This document shows positions 1 to 12,399 of a stretch of 64,000 nucleotides of DNA, in pieces. This DNA comes from Membranipora membranacea (taxonomy: Eukaryota; Bryozoa; Gymnolaemata; Cheilostomatida; Membraniporidae): positions 19,706,025 through 19,770,024 of the forward strand of contig OU612070.1 in assembly GCA_914767715.1 (NCBI GenBank), given 5' to 3'. Every line of letters starts with the position of its first letter. Positions within the stretch are counted from its first letter, which is position 1. Both the position numbers and the translations under genes were made by a program. A model generated the notes under the pieces. That model saw nothing but the letters and a program-made list of their open reading frames with translations. It was not told the DNA's origin and ran no database searches.

Positions 1-99
1 TAGGTGACAATGCTGTGATTGCAGCCTCATGATATTAGTTTTGAGCTATCCAGAATTCAATAAGCACATATTTGCCTGTGTGGCTGCAGTGGTTTGAGG

Positions 100-145
100 T
101 CAGGCCGTGTTGATGGTGAATGCTTCACCAACAACACGGCCTGAT
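100..145. repeat. 46-bp hairpin in NAA20 intron
   Basis: The 14-base stretch tcaggccgtgttga is followed by atggtgaa, a short loop, ttcacca and then the reverse complement ending in cggcctga. It is a nearly perfect stem inside the intron upstream of the first visible NAA20 exon. Cause unknown; a small foldback element is the simplest explanation. Confidence 0.6.
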
Positions 146-214
146 GACTGTCCATACACACAAAAATTGAGTAGACAGTGTTGGAGCAAAGACGATGTTC
201 ACTCTTACTTACAG

Positions 215-1415
215 GAAAGACTGTTACTTTGTGGATCTGTTCGTTCGAAAGTCTAATGAAGTTGCCATAGACATGTATAAAAAGCTTGAGTACGTCATAT
301 ATAGAACGGTGATAGATTACTATGCTGGCAGCGAAGTCGATGAAGACGCATACGGTAAGTTATCTGTTCCATATAATCATATTTCAATATTGAAGGCCCT
401 TTGTACCAAAGAATAGATTAACGCCAAATGGAATCAAAACTGCCTTACATCCTTAACCTTAGCTTTTTCACGCGGCTACTCGACCAAAAAATTAACTGCA
501 TTACAAGGCTTCCTCAACCTAACATCATTCCACCTTTGTTGTCATCAGCAGAAGAGATGCGTTCTCAGGTTATCAGTGTGATATCCCTAATCCTGAGTTC
601 AAACTGTGAAGATCGTGGAGGTTACCACTGATATTCGCCCCCCCCCCCCCCCCCATGAGTAACAATCCACACATAGCAATGATGGGCATCCATGCATCCA
701 TTGTTTCACATACACATCGTTGAATGGTCATAAACAGTTCTTAGTATATAAAGGCTAGTCGTAACAACATTGAAAAGAGTGCTGAGTTTGCACAGCTGTG
801 TGTATAGTCTCAGTTGTCAAGAGGTCTGGGTTAGACTAGACTTAAATCCAGTTTAATTACCTGCTTTCGGTTTTGCTCCCCTTACAATCATAAGCTGCAG
901 GCTCCATGGTTGGGGAGCAACTCGAAATACAGAGTTTTTTACACTTAAAAAACTCATTTTTTCTTGAGCAATGTGACAAGGCTCAGTTATTTAATAACAC
1001 AGTATTGTGTTATAACTGGTAAAATTTACTAGCTTTAATCTGGCCTCTGAGCCTCATATCTTGTAGTTATCTTATCTTACCTTAAGCATTAACCTGTACC
1101 ACGGCGCACCTTAATACAATTTACTTATCTCGTCAGTTCGCGGGTTTTTCTCATCCCATTCATTCTAGACAACTGAAGTGACAAGTCGTCTTTTCACGTA
1201 GACTAGACAGACTGGATAAGAACTCGATGAGGCTTTTTGAAAGGATATGTGCAGGTTATGATATGTTATGGCAATGGGAGTGGAACACTAAAGCTATTTC
1301 ATTCAATCTTTTCTCTCATCCACTTGTAGATATGCGGAAGGCCCTACCTCGTGACACAGAAAAGAAATCAATAATACCACTAAAACATGCTGTCAAGGCG
1401 GAGGATGTCGATTAG
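215..1415 (+). CDS. NAA20: NAA20, NatB N-terminal acetyltransferase catalytic subunit (last two exons)
   Basis: Two exons are visible: 215-354 after an acag acceptor, ending at gtaagt, and 1330-1415 after a tag acceptor, ending in TAG. Joining them restores an Asp codon across the junction. The product is the C-terminal part (about 74 residues) of the GNAT-fold NatB catalytic subunit, which acetylates Met-Asp/Glu/Asn/Gln N-termini at the ribosome together with NAA25. Recognisable family blocks are FVDLFVRKSNEVAIDMYKKL, YRTVIDYYAG, DEDAYDMRKAL and RDTEKKSIIPL, colinear with animal NAA20, ending in the usual acidic EDVD. The N-terminal exons with the start codon lie left of the window. The exon starts with one base of a split codon, so an upstream coding exon is required. 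I see no break. Identification is secure because these blocks are nearly invariant in animals. Confidence 0.95.
638..654. repeat. poly-C tract, 17 bases
   Basis: An uninterrupted run of C in the last NAA20 intron. The length may be unreliable, as homopolymers are prone to sequencing error. The rest of the intron (355-1329) shows nothing else I recognise. Confidence 0.8.
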
Positions 1416-1454
1416 TCAAGGGGCAGATAACTCAAATTATATGTACATGGTGAC

Positions 1455-1460
1455 AATAAA
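1455..1460 (+). promoter_or_regulatory. polyadenylation signal AATAAA of NAA20
   Basis: AATAAA lies about 40 nt after the NAA20 stop codon, a normal position for a short 3' UTR. Confidence 0.6.
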
Positions 1461-2300
1461 ACAATAATACCTTATAGCTTTTGAGACGTTGCTTCCTCTT
1501 GACAAGCTCTACATATATCTGCCTCAATGTATATTTTGTCATAACAGACTACCGAATTCACTTTGTCAAGAAATATTTTGTTGATGAATTTTTGTTTGCT
1601 TACTTGCCCCAATACGAAAGATTTACACATTTAAATTTCTCCTTGGTGATGTTACACTTCAATATACACTTGACTGCTTCAATAATGCCACATGATCATT
1701 GGGGTTTGTGCTCTTGAGAATATATTACCGAGTCAATTAATTTTTGTGTTCTCTTTCTTATAATACAGTGCTGTCCAAATGAAAATCGATAACACTGCTA
1801 AAAAGTCGCAAAACAATCCTAGTATAATCTAACTGCCATGCTTGACTTACTTGCCCTATTTCATGAAATAATCAATGTTGTTTCGGAGGCAACATTATTA
1901 TAGCAATCCACGGATGGATGTTGTACGTGGAAATGTATGAATTTTGTGCAATAGCGAAAGATTAATTTCCTTAGCTATCTTTATCGCTACTTTAGTATTT
2001 AGATTGATCAGATAAAGTTTTTAAGATGAGACTGTTTAATACACGAGACAAGCATGGCCGATCAGGAAACAGAATGAGTCCATAAGAGTTATACCAATAA
2101 ACCTCAGGTAGGAAAGCTCATCATAGTTAGGTAGCTTATTAGCAAACACAACTAGTCTGATGGAGAAAGAATTATGCTGTTAACGGGCATAGTGGTAGAT
2201 CTTCCTTTTTCCAAACAGGGAAAATTGGAAACAGTGTCAGCTCTAACAATGTCAAGGTCAAGTACATAGTCTTGGTCATCTCGGTCTAGTGTTGGTCCTA

Positions 2301-2392
2301 AACCTCTATTTATTTCCCCCATTGCTTTACATGCAAACTATGTTGATTTCTCAACACAATAGGCCTGCTTTAACAACATTCAATTATTTGAA
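2301..2392 (+). repeat. dispersed repeat, copy 1 (partner 3760-3848)
   Basis: About 40 bases (cctctatttatttccccca through atgcaaacta) recur almost unchanged at 3760-3800. Weaker similarity continues through gctttaacaac and ttcaatt. Confidence 0.7.
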
Positions 2393-3206
2393 GATCTCCT
2401 ATCAGGGTTCCATACAAGACAAACCAGCATTGCCATGTCGTGCGCGAGAGTCTTTAACATATCTGGTCAAATTCTTATTGCATTTGAACAAATAGAGGCC
2501 TCTATGCGGCTTCTCAAATACATCAATGTCTATCTGCTGCCTCAAAAACATGCCTCAGTTGATGATAGCTAATGATGATGTGTGTTATTTCCTCATGATT
2601 ATATATGCAATTCATACTGAGTTCCTATTGGCTAATAACTAAGCATAAGTCATGTGACCTTTGGGGTATAATGGCTGGTTAAAAATCAGATATAAGGCGA
2701 TATGAGCGTGAACCATCCATAACTTGACCGGCTACTGCCATTTGACCATTAGAAGCTTTGCGCTCAAAACTCACCTCATCAGGCTTTGCTCCCTTTTTGG
2801 TTTCTTAATAAAACAACAGTTTACAGGTACACAATATTCATGACCATCATTTACAAAGTCTACAGCGACGGCTGAGGTTGGCTACAGTCATAAGACAGGA
2901 GAGTTTTAAAGCTAATGTGTGACGTCTCCATACCATTTGGAAGTAACTTTTCCTTGTCAAGCGGGGAGATAACTTCAAATGATGATCCATTGACTTAAGT
3001 TTTAGGTGTTTGTTGACTACTGGGGTGGGGTTTTCACCTTTAAAATTGAATTCAAGGAAACACTCGAAGTTCATTGCGCTTAAAACCTAGTGAAAGTCTT
3101 ATAAAGAAGGGGAGAGAACAAGTCCAAACTTGCCTGACAGGTAAAAATTCATGTGTTGTGGGCACCAGGCGATGTGATTTTAGAGGATAGTCATATTAAT
3201 CGGGAT

Positions 3207-3432
3207 TTGGGGTGTGAATACTGGGGTTTGCAGCCTGGGGTTTAAGGGTTAGCTGTTGGGGTTTAGGGGTCAGATTTTAGGTTTTTAAGGTCCAAATTTG
3301 AGGTTTGATGTTCACAGTTCGGGGTTTGCAGCTTTAAGTTTTGGGTTTGCAGTTTGTGGTTTTGGGTTTGCGGCCCATATTTTGGGGTTTGTGGCCTGTT
3401 ATTTGGGGTTTGGGGGTCAAAAATGGAGTTTT
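3207..3432 (+). repeat. degenerate G-rich tandem repeat (ggggttt-gcagcct type)
   Basis: About a dozen imperfect units of a 15-20 base motif built on tttggggtttg with a gcagcc/gcggcc spacer. It resembles a decaying minisatellite and contains many G3-4 runs on the plus strand. Confidence 0.7.
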
Positions 3433-3435
3433 AGT

Positions 3436-3508
3436 GTCAGCAGTTAGTTGTTGCTCATTTCAGCAGTGACAGCAGTGTCAGCACTGTCCATGTCAGCAGT
3501 GTCAGCAC
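3436..3508 (+). repeat. agcagtgtc-type minisatellite
   Basis: Several imperfect units of gtcagcagtgtcagca follow directly after the G-rich repeat. Confidence 0.6.
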
Positions 3509-3759
3509 ATGTTACTCAATTGACCCATTACCCATTTCTAAAACCCATCTTCTTTATACCAACGTGGTTAAGTTACTCAAGTTCATGCAAGACAAGCCAC
3601 CACACCACCCCTCCCCAAAACCCCACTAGTGTCTCCAACCTTTCAATGTTCTTAAAACTACCCAGCCATGTCACTGAATAAAGTTTTACCTTAGGAGTTG
3701 CTATATTTACTGCAATCAGCTGATTGTGCAATTCTCTGCTAGTGCTACTATTAGGTTCA

Positions 3760-3848
3760 ACACCTATATTTATTTCCCCCATTGCTTTACATGCAAACTA
3801 TTTCGGCTTGGCACCTCAAAAGCCGCTTTAACAACTTTCAATTCTTAA
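3760..3848 (+). repeat. dispersed repeat, copy 2 (partner 2301-2392)
   Basis: Same orientation as the copy at 2301, 1.46 kb away. The core is nearly identical and the flanks are diverged. Element type not recognised. Confidence 0.7.
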
Positions 3849-5141
3849 ACTAGACCACTCAAAATGATGGTATGCCTCTGCTCTTTCATTGTGACTATGG
3901 GTTAAAAATGGCCTCTCAGATATTTTCAGTGCCTCCATATATAAGACAATTTTGTTGAATTTTCGATTTTCTCATTTCCGGTCTATTCCATTAGCCCACC
4001 CATATGCACTACACCTGGCAATATTTACAGGGTTCAATATCACTGGCAGCAGTGCTTTTGAATTGGCTACAGTCTCATTTGCCATCAGTCATACTAATCA
4101 ATTTGTTTCGAGCAGCGGTGCAACAAGTTGACCTAGTTGATTTACAGGTATATCACAGCTGTGGTGATCACATAAGCTTACATCGTTGTTAAGTACAAAT
4201 GATCTCTCCAGTGATGATTCTATTGTCTGGTTTATATGGTTTGAGGATATATGGATCCGCAGGGAGGGCAGGACGGAGACGTCTGCCCACTTTAAGCTCG
4301 GCCGGGGAGAATCTATCACGTATGGGTGTAGGCTATGATGATAAAGAGTAAAGCCAGGTACGGGGCAGCAGCTTTCTTAATCAGGATCCTTACTGTTTGT
4401 ACACATCTCTCTGCTCGACCATTAGCCTGTTGATACCCAGGAGAGCTTGTTATGCTTTGGAAGTAGTAGTTAGTGGCAAATTATTGTACTCTTGGTTGGT
4501 ATGACAAGGTCCATATTTTTATCTGACATTACAGTTTCAGATATATCATATCTGCCGAAGATAGATATCAGAGAATTTACAACTGCCGTACTTGTCATGC
4601 TGGTCATTCAGGAGTAAGAATCAACTACAAGAAGGTAATCATCAGTTTTGCAATGGAATATGTCTGTTGTTACACTTTGCCATGATCTGTCAATTATCAT
4701 AGTTGGTTTGAGAGGCTCACAACATTCACGTTGGTGTTGGTAGCAGGTTCGACAATTCCTACCGTCTTGGCTACGTCCCTGGCCACCATAGAGATTGACC
4801 GGCTCTTTCTCTGCACTTTTGTATTCCTAGAATCCTACAGCTGATTGACTGCTTTCATCGTTATCTTTATCTTGTCTTTCCCCAAGCAAGAGTAGACAAG
4901 CCTTATACCCCTCTCAACGATTATTTGAATTATTGTTGACCGCTATCACCCAGACAACTCAGTATTTCATAATTCTGGTAGGTTTATGTGACTACCTACT
5001 GCACAAGATGTCATCCAACTGAATGTATCTAACTACCAACAACTTTTTGTGTATATAAGTCATTGTTATGACGTAGAGGCAGTCATTGTCTCCACAACAG
5101 GCAAAAATCAACTCTAAACATTTAATTATTGCTCTTCAATA

Positions 5142-5291
5142 TAGGGTTTCAGTAGTCTAAGTGCTCAGACGGATTCATTGTGAGTTAGTGGCATTACATT
5201 ATCAACCACCAAATTTGAAATTGGGTGGTTGATAATGTAATGCCACTGACTCGCAATGGAGCTGTCTGAGCGCTTAGACTAGGGTTTCAGT
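5142..5291. mobile_element. palindromic MITE (5154-5279) with 12-bp direct flanks
   Basis: The two halves are inverted copies over their whole length: agtctaagtgctcagac at the left matches gtctgagcgcttagact at the right, and attatcaaccacc meets ggtggttgataat at the centre. The direct repeat tagggtttcagt occurs at 5142-5153 and 5280-5291 and looks like a target-site duplication. There is no coding capacity. The superfamily is not clear from the termini. Confidence 0.75.
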
Positions 5292-5769
5292 GTCTATGGC
5301 ATCAAATAGACAGTGGCAGTTATAGTGAACTATATTTAAATGTGCAAAGTAAAAAAAAAACACTTGAATATGAATTCAAAAGACAGTGATGCACCTGTGA
5401 TTGTTCAAGATAAATACGAGAATGTCAAATTTTGGCAAACCACAGGCCAACTCTACCACACTTAACAATGGTTTATGACTAATAGATGCCGTAATACAGA
5501 ACTTTCATTCTCAATGTACAGCCTTTCCCTCAAAGATCAGGTGGCATACAAATCTTTATGTAACACATATCATTGACGTTGTCGGTTCGAATAGTTTCCT
5601 CACCATACCATATGAGAACAAGCGTACATTTTTCAGCAAATATAAAAAATGAGAGCGTAACGTTATCTTTGATAATCCAGTCAATATGTATCTTTACTTG
5701 CAGCATTGTGTGGTGTAGAGTAGTGTTAATTAAAATGTCGATTAAAGTCAGATGGTAATATCACATGCC

Positions 5770-5908
5770 ATATCCTGATCCGCAATTACTGCGCAAGGTT
5801 GCTTTCTGTTTGCAGGCGGGTCTAAGCAGACTTACTAAAAAGCAAGCATCCTTCAACACTTGTATGCTGAAAGACCGGCGCTCCAACCAACTGAGCTACC
5901 TCCTACTC
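5770..5908 (-). mobile_element. tRNA-derived SINE fragment
   Basis: On the minus strand ggtagctcagttggttggag is a pol III A-box-like tRNA head, followed by agcatacaagtgttgaag. The same arrangement (ctcagttggttaga ... agcatgcaagtgttg) is present in the SINEs at 29686 and 63888. It is a partial copy; no acceptor stem pairs, so it is not a tRNA gene. Confidence 0.6.
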
Positions 5909-6654
5909 CTGTGTGACGCAGTCCCTTCCTAGATCTATGGATAATTCGCACCATACGAACCAGAAAATTGTGTCAAAAGTTGTTCACACAATCTTCCTTG
6001 ACAACCTCTATATATGTATGCGCAATGCTATGGCAGACTGAGTTTTCACTGCCCTGCAGGTCTATTATCTATGTCATTTGAAAAAAAAGCTGTTGTGAAC
6101 ACTTTATCCCACCCATCAGGTCGCCAGGTCTAAACCCTTTACCAACACCGTTTGAAAAGATTCAGAATTATTAACATTCTTCCAAGCTACTAGACTCGAA
6201 TATTCAACATTTTTATCCGATATGACTTGTAAAAGACAATGATTAAGTTAGCATTGGGCAAGGACAGTTTTTTTTTTAATTCCTATTTGCTTTGATTCCA
6301 AATCACAATCAACTATACAAAAGTTTGACACCATACTTTACAGTGGAGCCGGGCTATGTTAAACAAAGCTATATTTCACACAATCTTTTTGGACCCTTTT
6401 TGTTGCATCAAATTTTGGCGTGGTTGTCATTTTTGTCTTTGTCGACAGGCAACTTTTATCAGAATAGGATTGTAGGTATAATTTTGACAAACCAAAATCA
6501 ATTTCTGAGTTAAGATCTACATATGTGTGTTGCCTCCTGATGGATTCACTCAGCTGCTCTCCTAGTATAAGATGTGTTCCTGGGTAGAGAAGAGTGGGCA
6601 AGCTCATTAGCACCATCAACCACTTCTTTTTTTGGGGATTGCCAGATAGCATAT

Positions 6655-6730
6655 TCGGTTACCGCACTTGCACTGCTAGACGATTAGTGTCGCAGGAGTC
6701 ATGGGTTTGAGTCCCACTGGGGGAGTTGAA
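6655..6730 (+). mobile_element. tRNA-like (SINE head) segment
   Basis: ggtttgagtccc is a good B-box and an A-box-like region lies about 50 bases upstream. No complete cloverleaf is evident, so I read it as a tRNA-derived repeat. Confidence 0.4.
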
Positions 6731-7216
6731 TTGTTCATAGAGTAAGTTTGTGTACTAAAAAAGTTAATGGTTCAAGAAGCCTCCTGAAAAGCTTCGAAAG
6801 GTAGACATATCTACTAAGCAAACGCCCTTTGAATGTCTCTCACTTGTTTTCATGTTGAAGCTAAAACCACCGCAGTGTATTTTGTTGGAACAAAGTAATG
6901 AGCATTCCTCACTGAAACGAAATGTAACCGCGATCGATGCACCTGCTCCAACACATATACAAGATCTCTTCACTTCGTACCGTATCATTTTAGGTCTAAA
7001 TGGCACTGGAAAGATAAATTAGATTAATATTGTCAGGCTTTGGCATTTAGCTTTGTGATCAGTTTACCAAACTTAGCATGTGTAAAAAGGAACATCAAAT
7101 CTGGACTTATCTGTCAAGGGTTTACATGTAGCTTGAACTGAGACACCATCCAAGATATTCAAATTATTATCTAAGGAGGTCGAATTGACAACAAAATTAA
7201 AATCAGGAAGTGACTC

Positions 7217-10200
7217 TCACTCGATTGAACTTGTGCCAAACAGGCTGTTCATGCATCCGAATCCTTGCAGTATTGCAATGTAAGGATGGCCAGTTGTCAC
7301 ACTATGATGCAAACGAGTGAGAGGCTGCTCTGAGTGTGTTTCATGGAGATCCTCACCTTTGTGTTTGTGTTTGTGTTCGTTTTCGTGTTCATTTTCATGA
7401 TCAGGTTCGTGTTCATTTTCATGTTCATTTTCAGATGTTTCAGCGGGTAATGAAGTAGTAAAGGTCTGACCAAGAGAAGAGCTGGGACCCAGAGGATCAG
7501 CAGTTGTACTAGTAGGTGTGGTGACACTAGCAGGGTTTGCTGTAGTTAGGTCAGAAGTTGAGGATGAAAACCTTGTCCACTGATGGATGTTGTCAATGAG
7601 GACGCACTTGTTATAGCTGATATTGTTGTGGGACTTTCAAGAGAGGTTGTCTGTGTTTTAGGATGTACACTAGAGATTAATTTGTTAACACATTCATATA
7701 CTGCTCTCCGGCAAGGCACTAGAAAATAAAGTCTTTGGTTAATAGCCTTACTAGCATTACGATATGGTATGAGGGAATGCATCTTCTGTTTTAATTTAGT
7801 CTTCATTACATACATTGGTCATTGTAGAGATTTATACAGGCAGCAATCAGGCAAATATGGTCGTTCATGGTCAGCCGCACAAAAAGAGATTTGATCTCTT
7901 CCAGTTCATGAATGAAACACACACATATACATTATCATTTACCATTGATCGTATGCAGACCACTTTTGTCGACCACTGCCAGTAATCTTCTTGAATCTCT
8001 CACCCATACTGCTGCAGACGGACTTGCCCATTCCCACCGACTTGAGGTAGAGTAATTCTCTTTATTGATTATGTAGTATCTGTAAGCTGAGCTAAAGAAT
8101 TTCAAATTACAGTGCAGTTCACTTGGTACAAACCTCTGGGGACCAACATTTGTCCTAATTAAGCAGTCTCAATTGAGTGACCTTGGAATGCATTGAGATC
8201 TAGCTGAAGGGGTAAATTTTCCATGTCTGAATAAACATGAGTTGTGAATAGTAAAGTCTGAATTAGCCAGCTCACATTGAATGTCATTGCAATTTGTCTT
8301 GTAAGAATTACCATTCATGTTTTCATTGAAAATATTAGCAAAATGTATTGAGGCTACAAATCGTCATTTTAAGGTAGAAAAGCAGCGCTCTCAACTAGTC
8401 AAGAACACGCCAGAAGTTAACTTTCAGATCATTTTAACAGAGTCGGGGCAAGAATTTGAGAGCGGATTTATGTCATAGTTTCTACACTTCTCAGTTTGCC
8501 AATTAGGGAGAAAATCATTTTTTAAACTAAAGAAAACGGTAGGAGATAAGTATTAATAATTGCCCTTGGAATCCCGTTATTCTGCCTTAAAATACCGAAA
8601 TATTCACATTGATCCATTTTCAGCTTTCAGTTTAAAAGGACTTGGAGTAAGTATTTTATCGACACTTACCGATTTTCACGGAGAATTATACTGTAGTTTG
8701 TATCAAATCCATTGGCAGGTACTGCGGGAAGAGAAGCTGACATGAGCTGCCATAGCTTGGTAGGGCGTCCCGTTCGTCAACTATAACAAGGTGTCAAATA
8801 TTATCACCCCAAAAAATGTTTTGCAATCACACTAGCAGGATATTTAACTTCAACAAAAAGTTCAATATTATCTGTATAATATGCATTTCTCCAACCTAAT
8901 AATAAAGTATTTTATAGCAAATATATTGGTCCAAATCCTTAGGAAGTATATGTGATGTTAGGATAAAAAAATATTTATGCTGATTCTGGAAAAATTGTTT
9001 CCTAAAGTGGGCAGGGTCAATTAGGGAGGAGTTGTTAATATGAGAAGACATTTTTTGGTTCAAACTATTTTACAAATGATAAAACTTCTTTGAAAACAAT
9101 CATGATAGAAGTTGATATGGAATTCTAATTCAATTCCGGCCCATAAGCTGCAAATCGGGCGGGGAGAGGGGGGCAGGGTTTGTTTTCCTAGATAGAAGCT
9201 ATCTAGTATAATATGTATTTGCTCTTCTGTTTGTAAATGCCCATCGACTGATGTTATCACAACACAATAAATTACCTCTTTCTATCAAAAACCAAATCAG
9301 CGTCGCATGTCTAGGTTTTTGAATTGAATTTTACTTTTTAAATAATTCTAAATCGAGACTAATACATTGTCTTGTTCGACAACCTATAGCATGAGATTAA
9401 GTTCTGACAGCTATAAACTTCGCTTGATACAAACCTTTCCTATAAATCGCTACTTGATGTGAACTGTTTCACTGGGTGGCTTCTTGCTCAACTAACCAAT
9501 GTATTTGCAGGTAGCAAACTGATATGTGTGTTGGGTGGTTCGTGATAATGTATAGTCCATCGCTTGAAAAGCTATCGAAAGCAGAAACGATCTGAAAGTA
9601 AAAGAATAGATTGTGACTATTCAGAATTTTAATAGACTATTCAGGAGTTGGCCATGGGAGGAACAAGGTGTCTACGGTTTTAAGGATAGTTACTCAAAAT
9701 TATTTTCAACACTGACTTGGTCGGCCTAAGAAAGAAAGTTAACTCCTATTACCATTTCACTGGTTTAGTATTTATTAGTATGAACTTTCTAATTGCAGAT
9801 TGATTTGTTACCTCAGCGACTTGCAGAGATAGTAGTTCTTTATATGAATTCCGATTCTCAAAGCCCATTAGCAAAATTGATATTGCAGTTGTGACAATAA
9901 AATGGCTGACATTCAGAAATGTGTCATCGAGTGGTGCACTCTGGATGCCTACGCTGTGAGTAGTAACCAAATCTGTTTCAGTGTTTATCAGTTTTATTGC
10001 TCTGTTATCTGAGTCTGTGACGACAAGTGTGCCATTGTTAGCAGGGGAACAACTCGTAGGGTTAGAAAACCGTGCTCTAGGGCCGTGATCAGCCTTGAAT
10101 CCTGAAAATAAAAAGAAACTAAATTAGCTGTGCATTGAATTAAGTTCATTGAATTTGATTTTAATCATCATGTCCATTTAACTTATTAGCAACTGTGAAA

Positions 10201-10410
10201 AAAAGGAACAAACAAAGGTAAACTTCAGGTATCTCGAATTCAAAATCACACCAAACTCACCGTATAACTTTTGATCTCCGTATTGAATAGAAAATTTTTG
10301 TCTTTCGAACAATACCATGCAGTGAGTAGTAATGCCGTAAATGAGCCCATCATGAGTTGAATGTACACAGAGGCCTTTTACAGGTTCCGGGAAATAAAAT
10401 GGATATGCCA
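7217..10410 (-). CDS. NHL-like repeat protein with Thr/Ser- and His/Glu-rich tail (3' part, one frameshift)
   Basis: Exons in coding order: 10410-10261 (5' boundary tentative), 10101-9812, 8057-7943 and 7718-7217 (TGA at 7219-7217). Phases agree at every junction. The first three contain NHL/beta-propeller-like blades, for example GLCVHSTHDGLIYGIT, ARFSNPTSCSPANNGTLVVT followed by DSDNRAIKLI, and RRLLAVVDKSGLHTIN. The last exon is a mucin-like Thr/Ser tail followed by repeated H-E-N-E and H-K units, ending FGTSSIE. Within this exon the frame shifts by one base near 7565, at a run of four T: the Ser/Thr-rich composition continues in the next frame, so one base appears to be missing (assembly error or real mutation). 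Upstream exons and any signal peptide were not found. NHL blades usually bind proteins or RNA; a Thr-rich tail suggests an extracellular protein, which is inference. Confidence 0.65.
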
Positions 10411-12399
10411 CTGATCTTAAATGCTTCAAGACAGACGGTTATCATGATACCATTGACTTGTTACAGCAAAATCAACATATAAAAGTGGACCTTCATGGTA
10501 GACAACCTGAACAATAATGTAGTTTTTCCGTGAGGCAGCGCCATACTTTTAATCAATTTAAAAAGGGGTAGATTTAAATAAACATATGGCAAGGGGAGTA
10601 TTACATACTAACATTCTTTCGTTCAATGTGTTGAAAAAGATAGGTGGTTGTCTGCAAGCGGGCTAAGCATATCTATTTGATATTAAAGCCTTTGACTCCA
10701 AGTGAAATCCTCATGTATTATAGTATATTCAAGTAATTTAATTTGTTAGATATGATATTTCTTTCATAGGGAGGACAGTATGGTAAACGGTATTGATCGA
10801 AATTAACTACAAGGGTATTGCACTCAAATACAGATATTGAACATGTTCTTGCTTGATTAAAAATTAAAGCATTTATGATCTGTGACTAAAAATTCAGATT
10901 TCTCATCAGGATTGAAAGTAAACCAGAAAACTACTGGTTACTTACTTTATAAATGTAGTTATAATATAGTAAAGTATGAGTTGACAAAATTGATTAATTG
11001 CTGTGATAGTCTCACCTGGGAAAATTGAGGAAAGAATTATTCTTTACGATGAGAGGTTATTTGCCTTCACATGCTGCCATAAAATGAGAAATCTTGATTG
11101 AAAGGCGATGGGTTGGTCTGAAATAAATGAAGCTTATGATGAGAAGAAAAACTCAATTTACTTGATAGCCTCTCCAAATGATATTTGATCAATACATGTA
11201 TGGAAAAAATAATTAAGAAATTCAAGATAACGAAACTGAGCTTGCTAGTCTCCTTTTGATTCCTTTGATTGCTTGCTTTGGTATGCAAACCTCAATCAAA
11301 AAGCCTCATCCTATTTGAAAGCAGTGCCATTGACATGTATGCTAGACTGATGAACTAATCAACTGAGAGTGATGAAAGTAATGAACAACTTTTGCTGTGG
11401 TTATGCAGATATTCCAAGGTAGCGGCTGAAAAGTTCCTTTTTTTATAGTGACAAAAAATCTAATATAAAAATAAAATGATATTCCCGACATGATCCTCAT
11501 AATTAGCTATCACCTTGAGTGAGATATCTGATCACAATCACAGTTTGCTAAGTATGATAGCTTTATCAATAATCCTTTTCTCTGAGCAGGCCTACTCTCC
11601 AATGTACTTCTATCAATGAATCACAACCTATATACCCATTAGAGCAAAGAAGTTCCAGTGGGAACACTCCTAATGTCATTCGAGTGTGAATAGTCTATAT
11701 CCCTTTGTCACACTGGCATCCTAAGTTACTGTTTTCCCAAAGTAAAGCATTACACTCTTCTACCTTCTGACAGTGAAGAATCACAACATATGATCAATAG
11801 CTTTGTAAAGACTTGGCAACATCCAAGTTAATGCTGAGCGTTAACAAGCCTGCACGTACATCGCAGACCTAATATGAACATCGCAATACTAGAAAATTAA
11901 ATAATTTTTCTACCATAGAGACACCCGCTTAATAGTAAAGCTAGCAAGTACACCACGTATAGTTTCGAGGAGATAAGGGCAAATGGGTGAGAAAACATTT
12001 TTTCTGACAAAAGCCGGCGTTTTAAATATTCTGAATATGAAAAACGTTTTGAACAAAAGCTTCAAATTGATAATAACATCATTTGCACTTCACGATTCAA
12101 TGTCCTTATGTATCACACACAATCTAGTATCTAGGTTGTTTACGCTTACACTCTCCTCTCACATTCTAATTAATCCTAATCTGATTTGCCTTTTGAAGTT
12201 ACAGCCATGGCAAACATGACTTTGAGTGCAACATGTACCAACTAATTAAATTATCAAAATGTCAGAAACAAGAACTCTTACAGCAAGTCATTGTTTTCGA
12301 TGACTCTTTAAAAACAAAATTGTAATGCTTATCTAGTTTGTAATTTCAAATTGGAGACATATATAAAGAGGTATGACATTTTAATTTCAGAGCTCAACT
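10411..12399. other. no recognisable gene
   Basis: This stretch should contain the 5' exons of the NHL-like gene if that gene is complete, but I could not find an exon with a compatible phase and homology. Open frames here have no family resemblance. Confidence 0.5.

Larger units (their letters stand above)
1461..7216. other. gene-free interval with repeats
   Basis: Between the NAA20 polyadenylation signal and the 3' end of the NHL-like gene I see no exon with homology and splice support; open frames here are short and look random. The interval holds a repeat pair, a G-rich tandem region, a palindromic MITE and two tRNA-derived segments, listed separately. Confidence 0.6.

Noticed and set aside
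7297-7527. Minus-strand frame rich in Met-Lys-Asn-Thr repeats
   Set aside because: Out-of-frame reading of the His/Glu repeat exon of the NHL-like gene.
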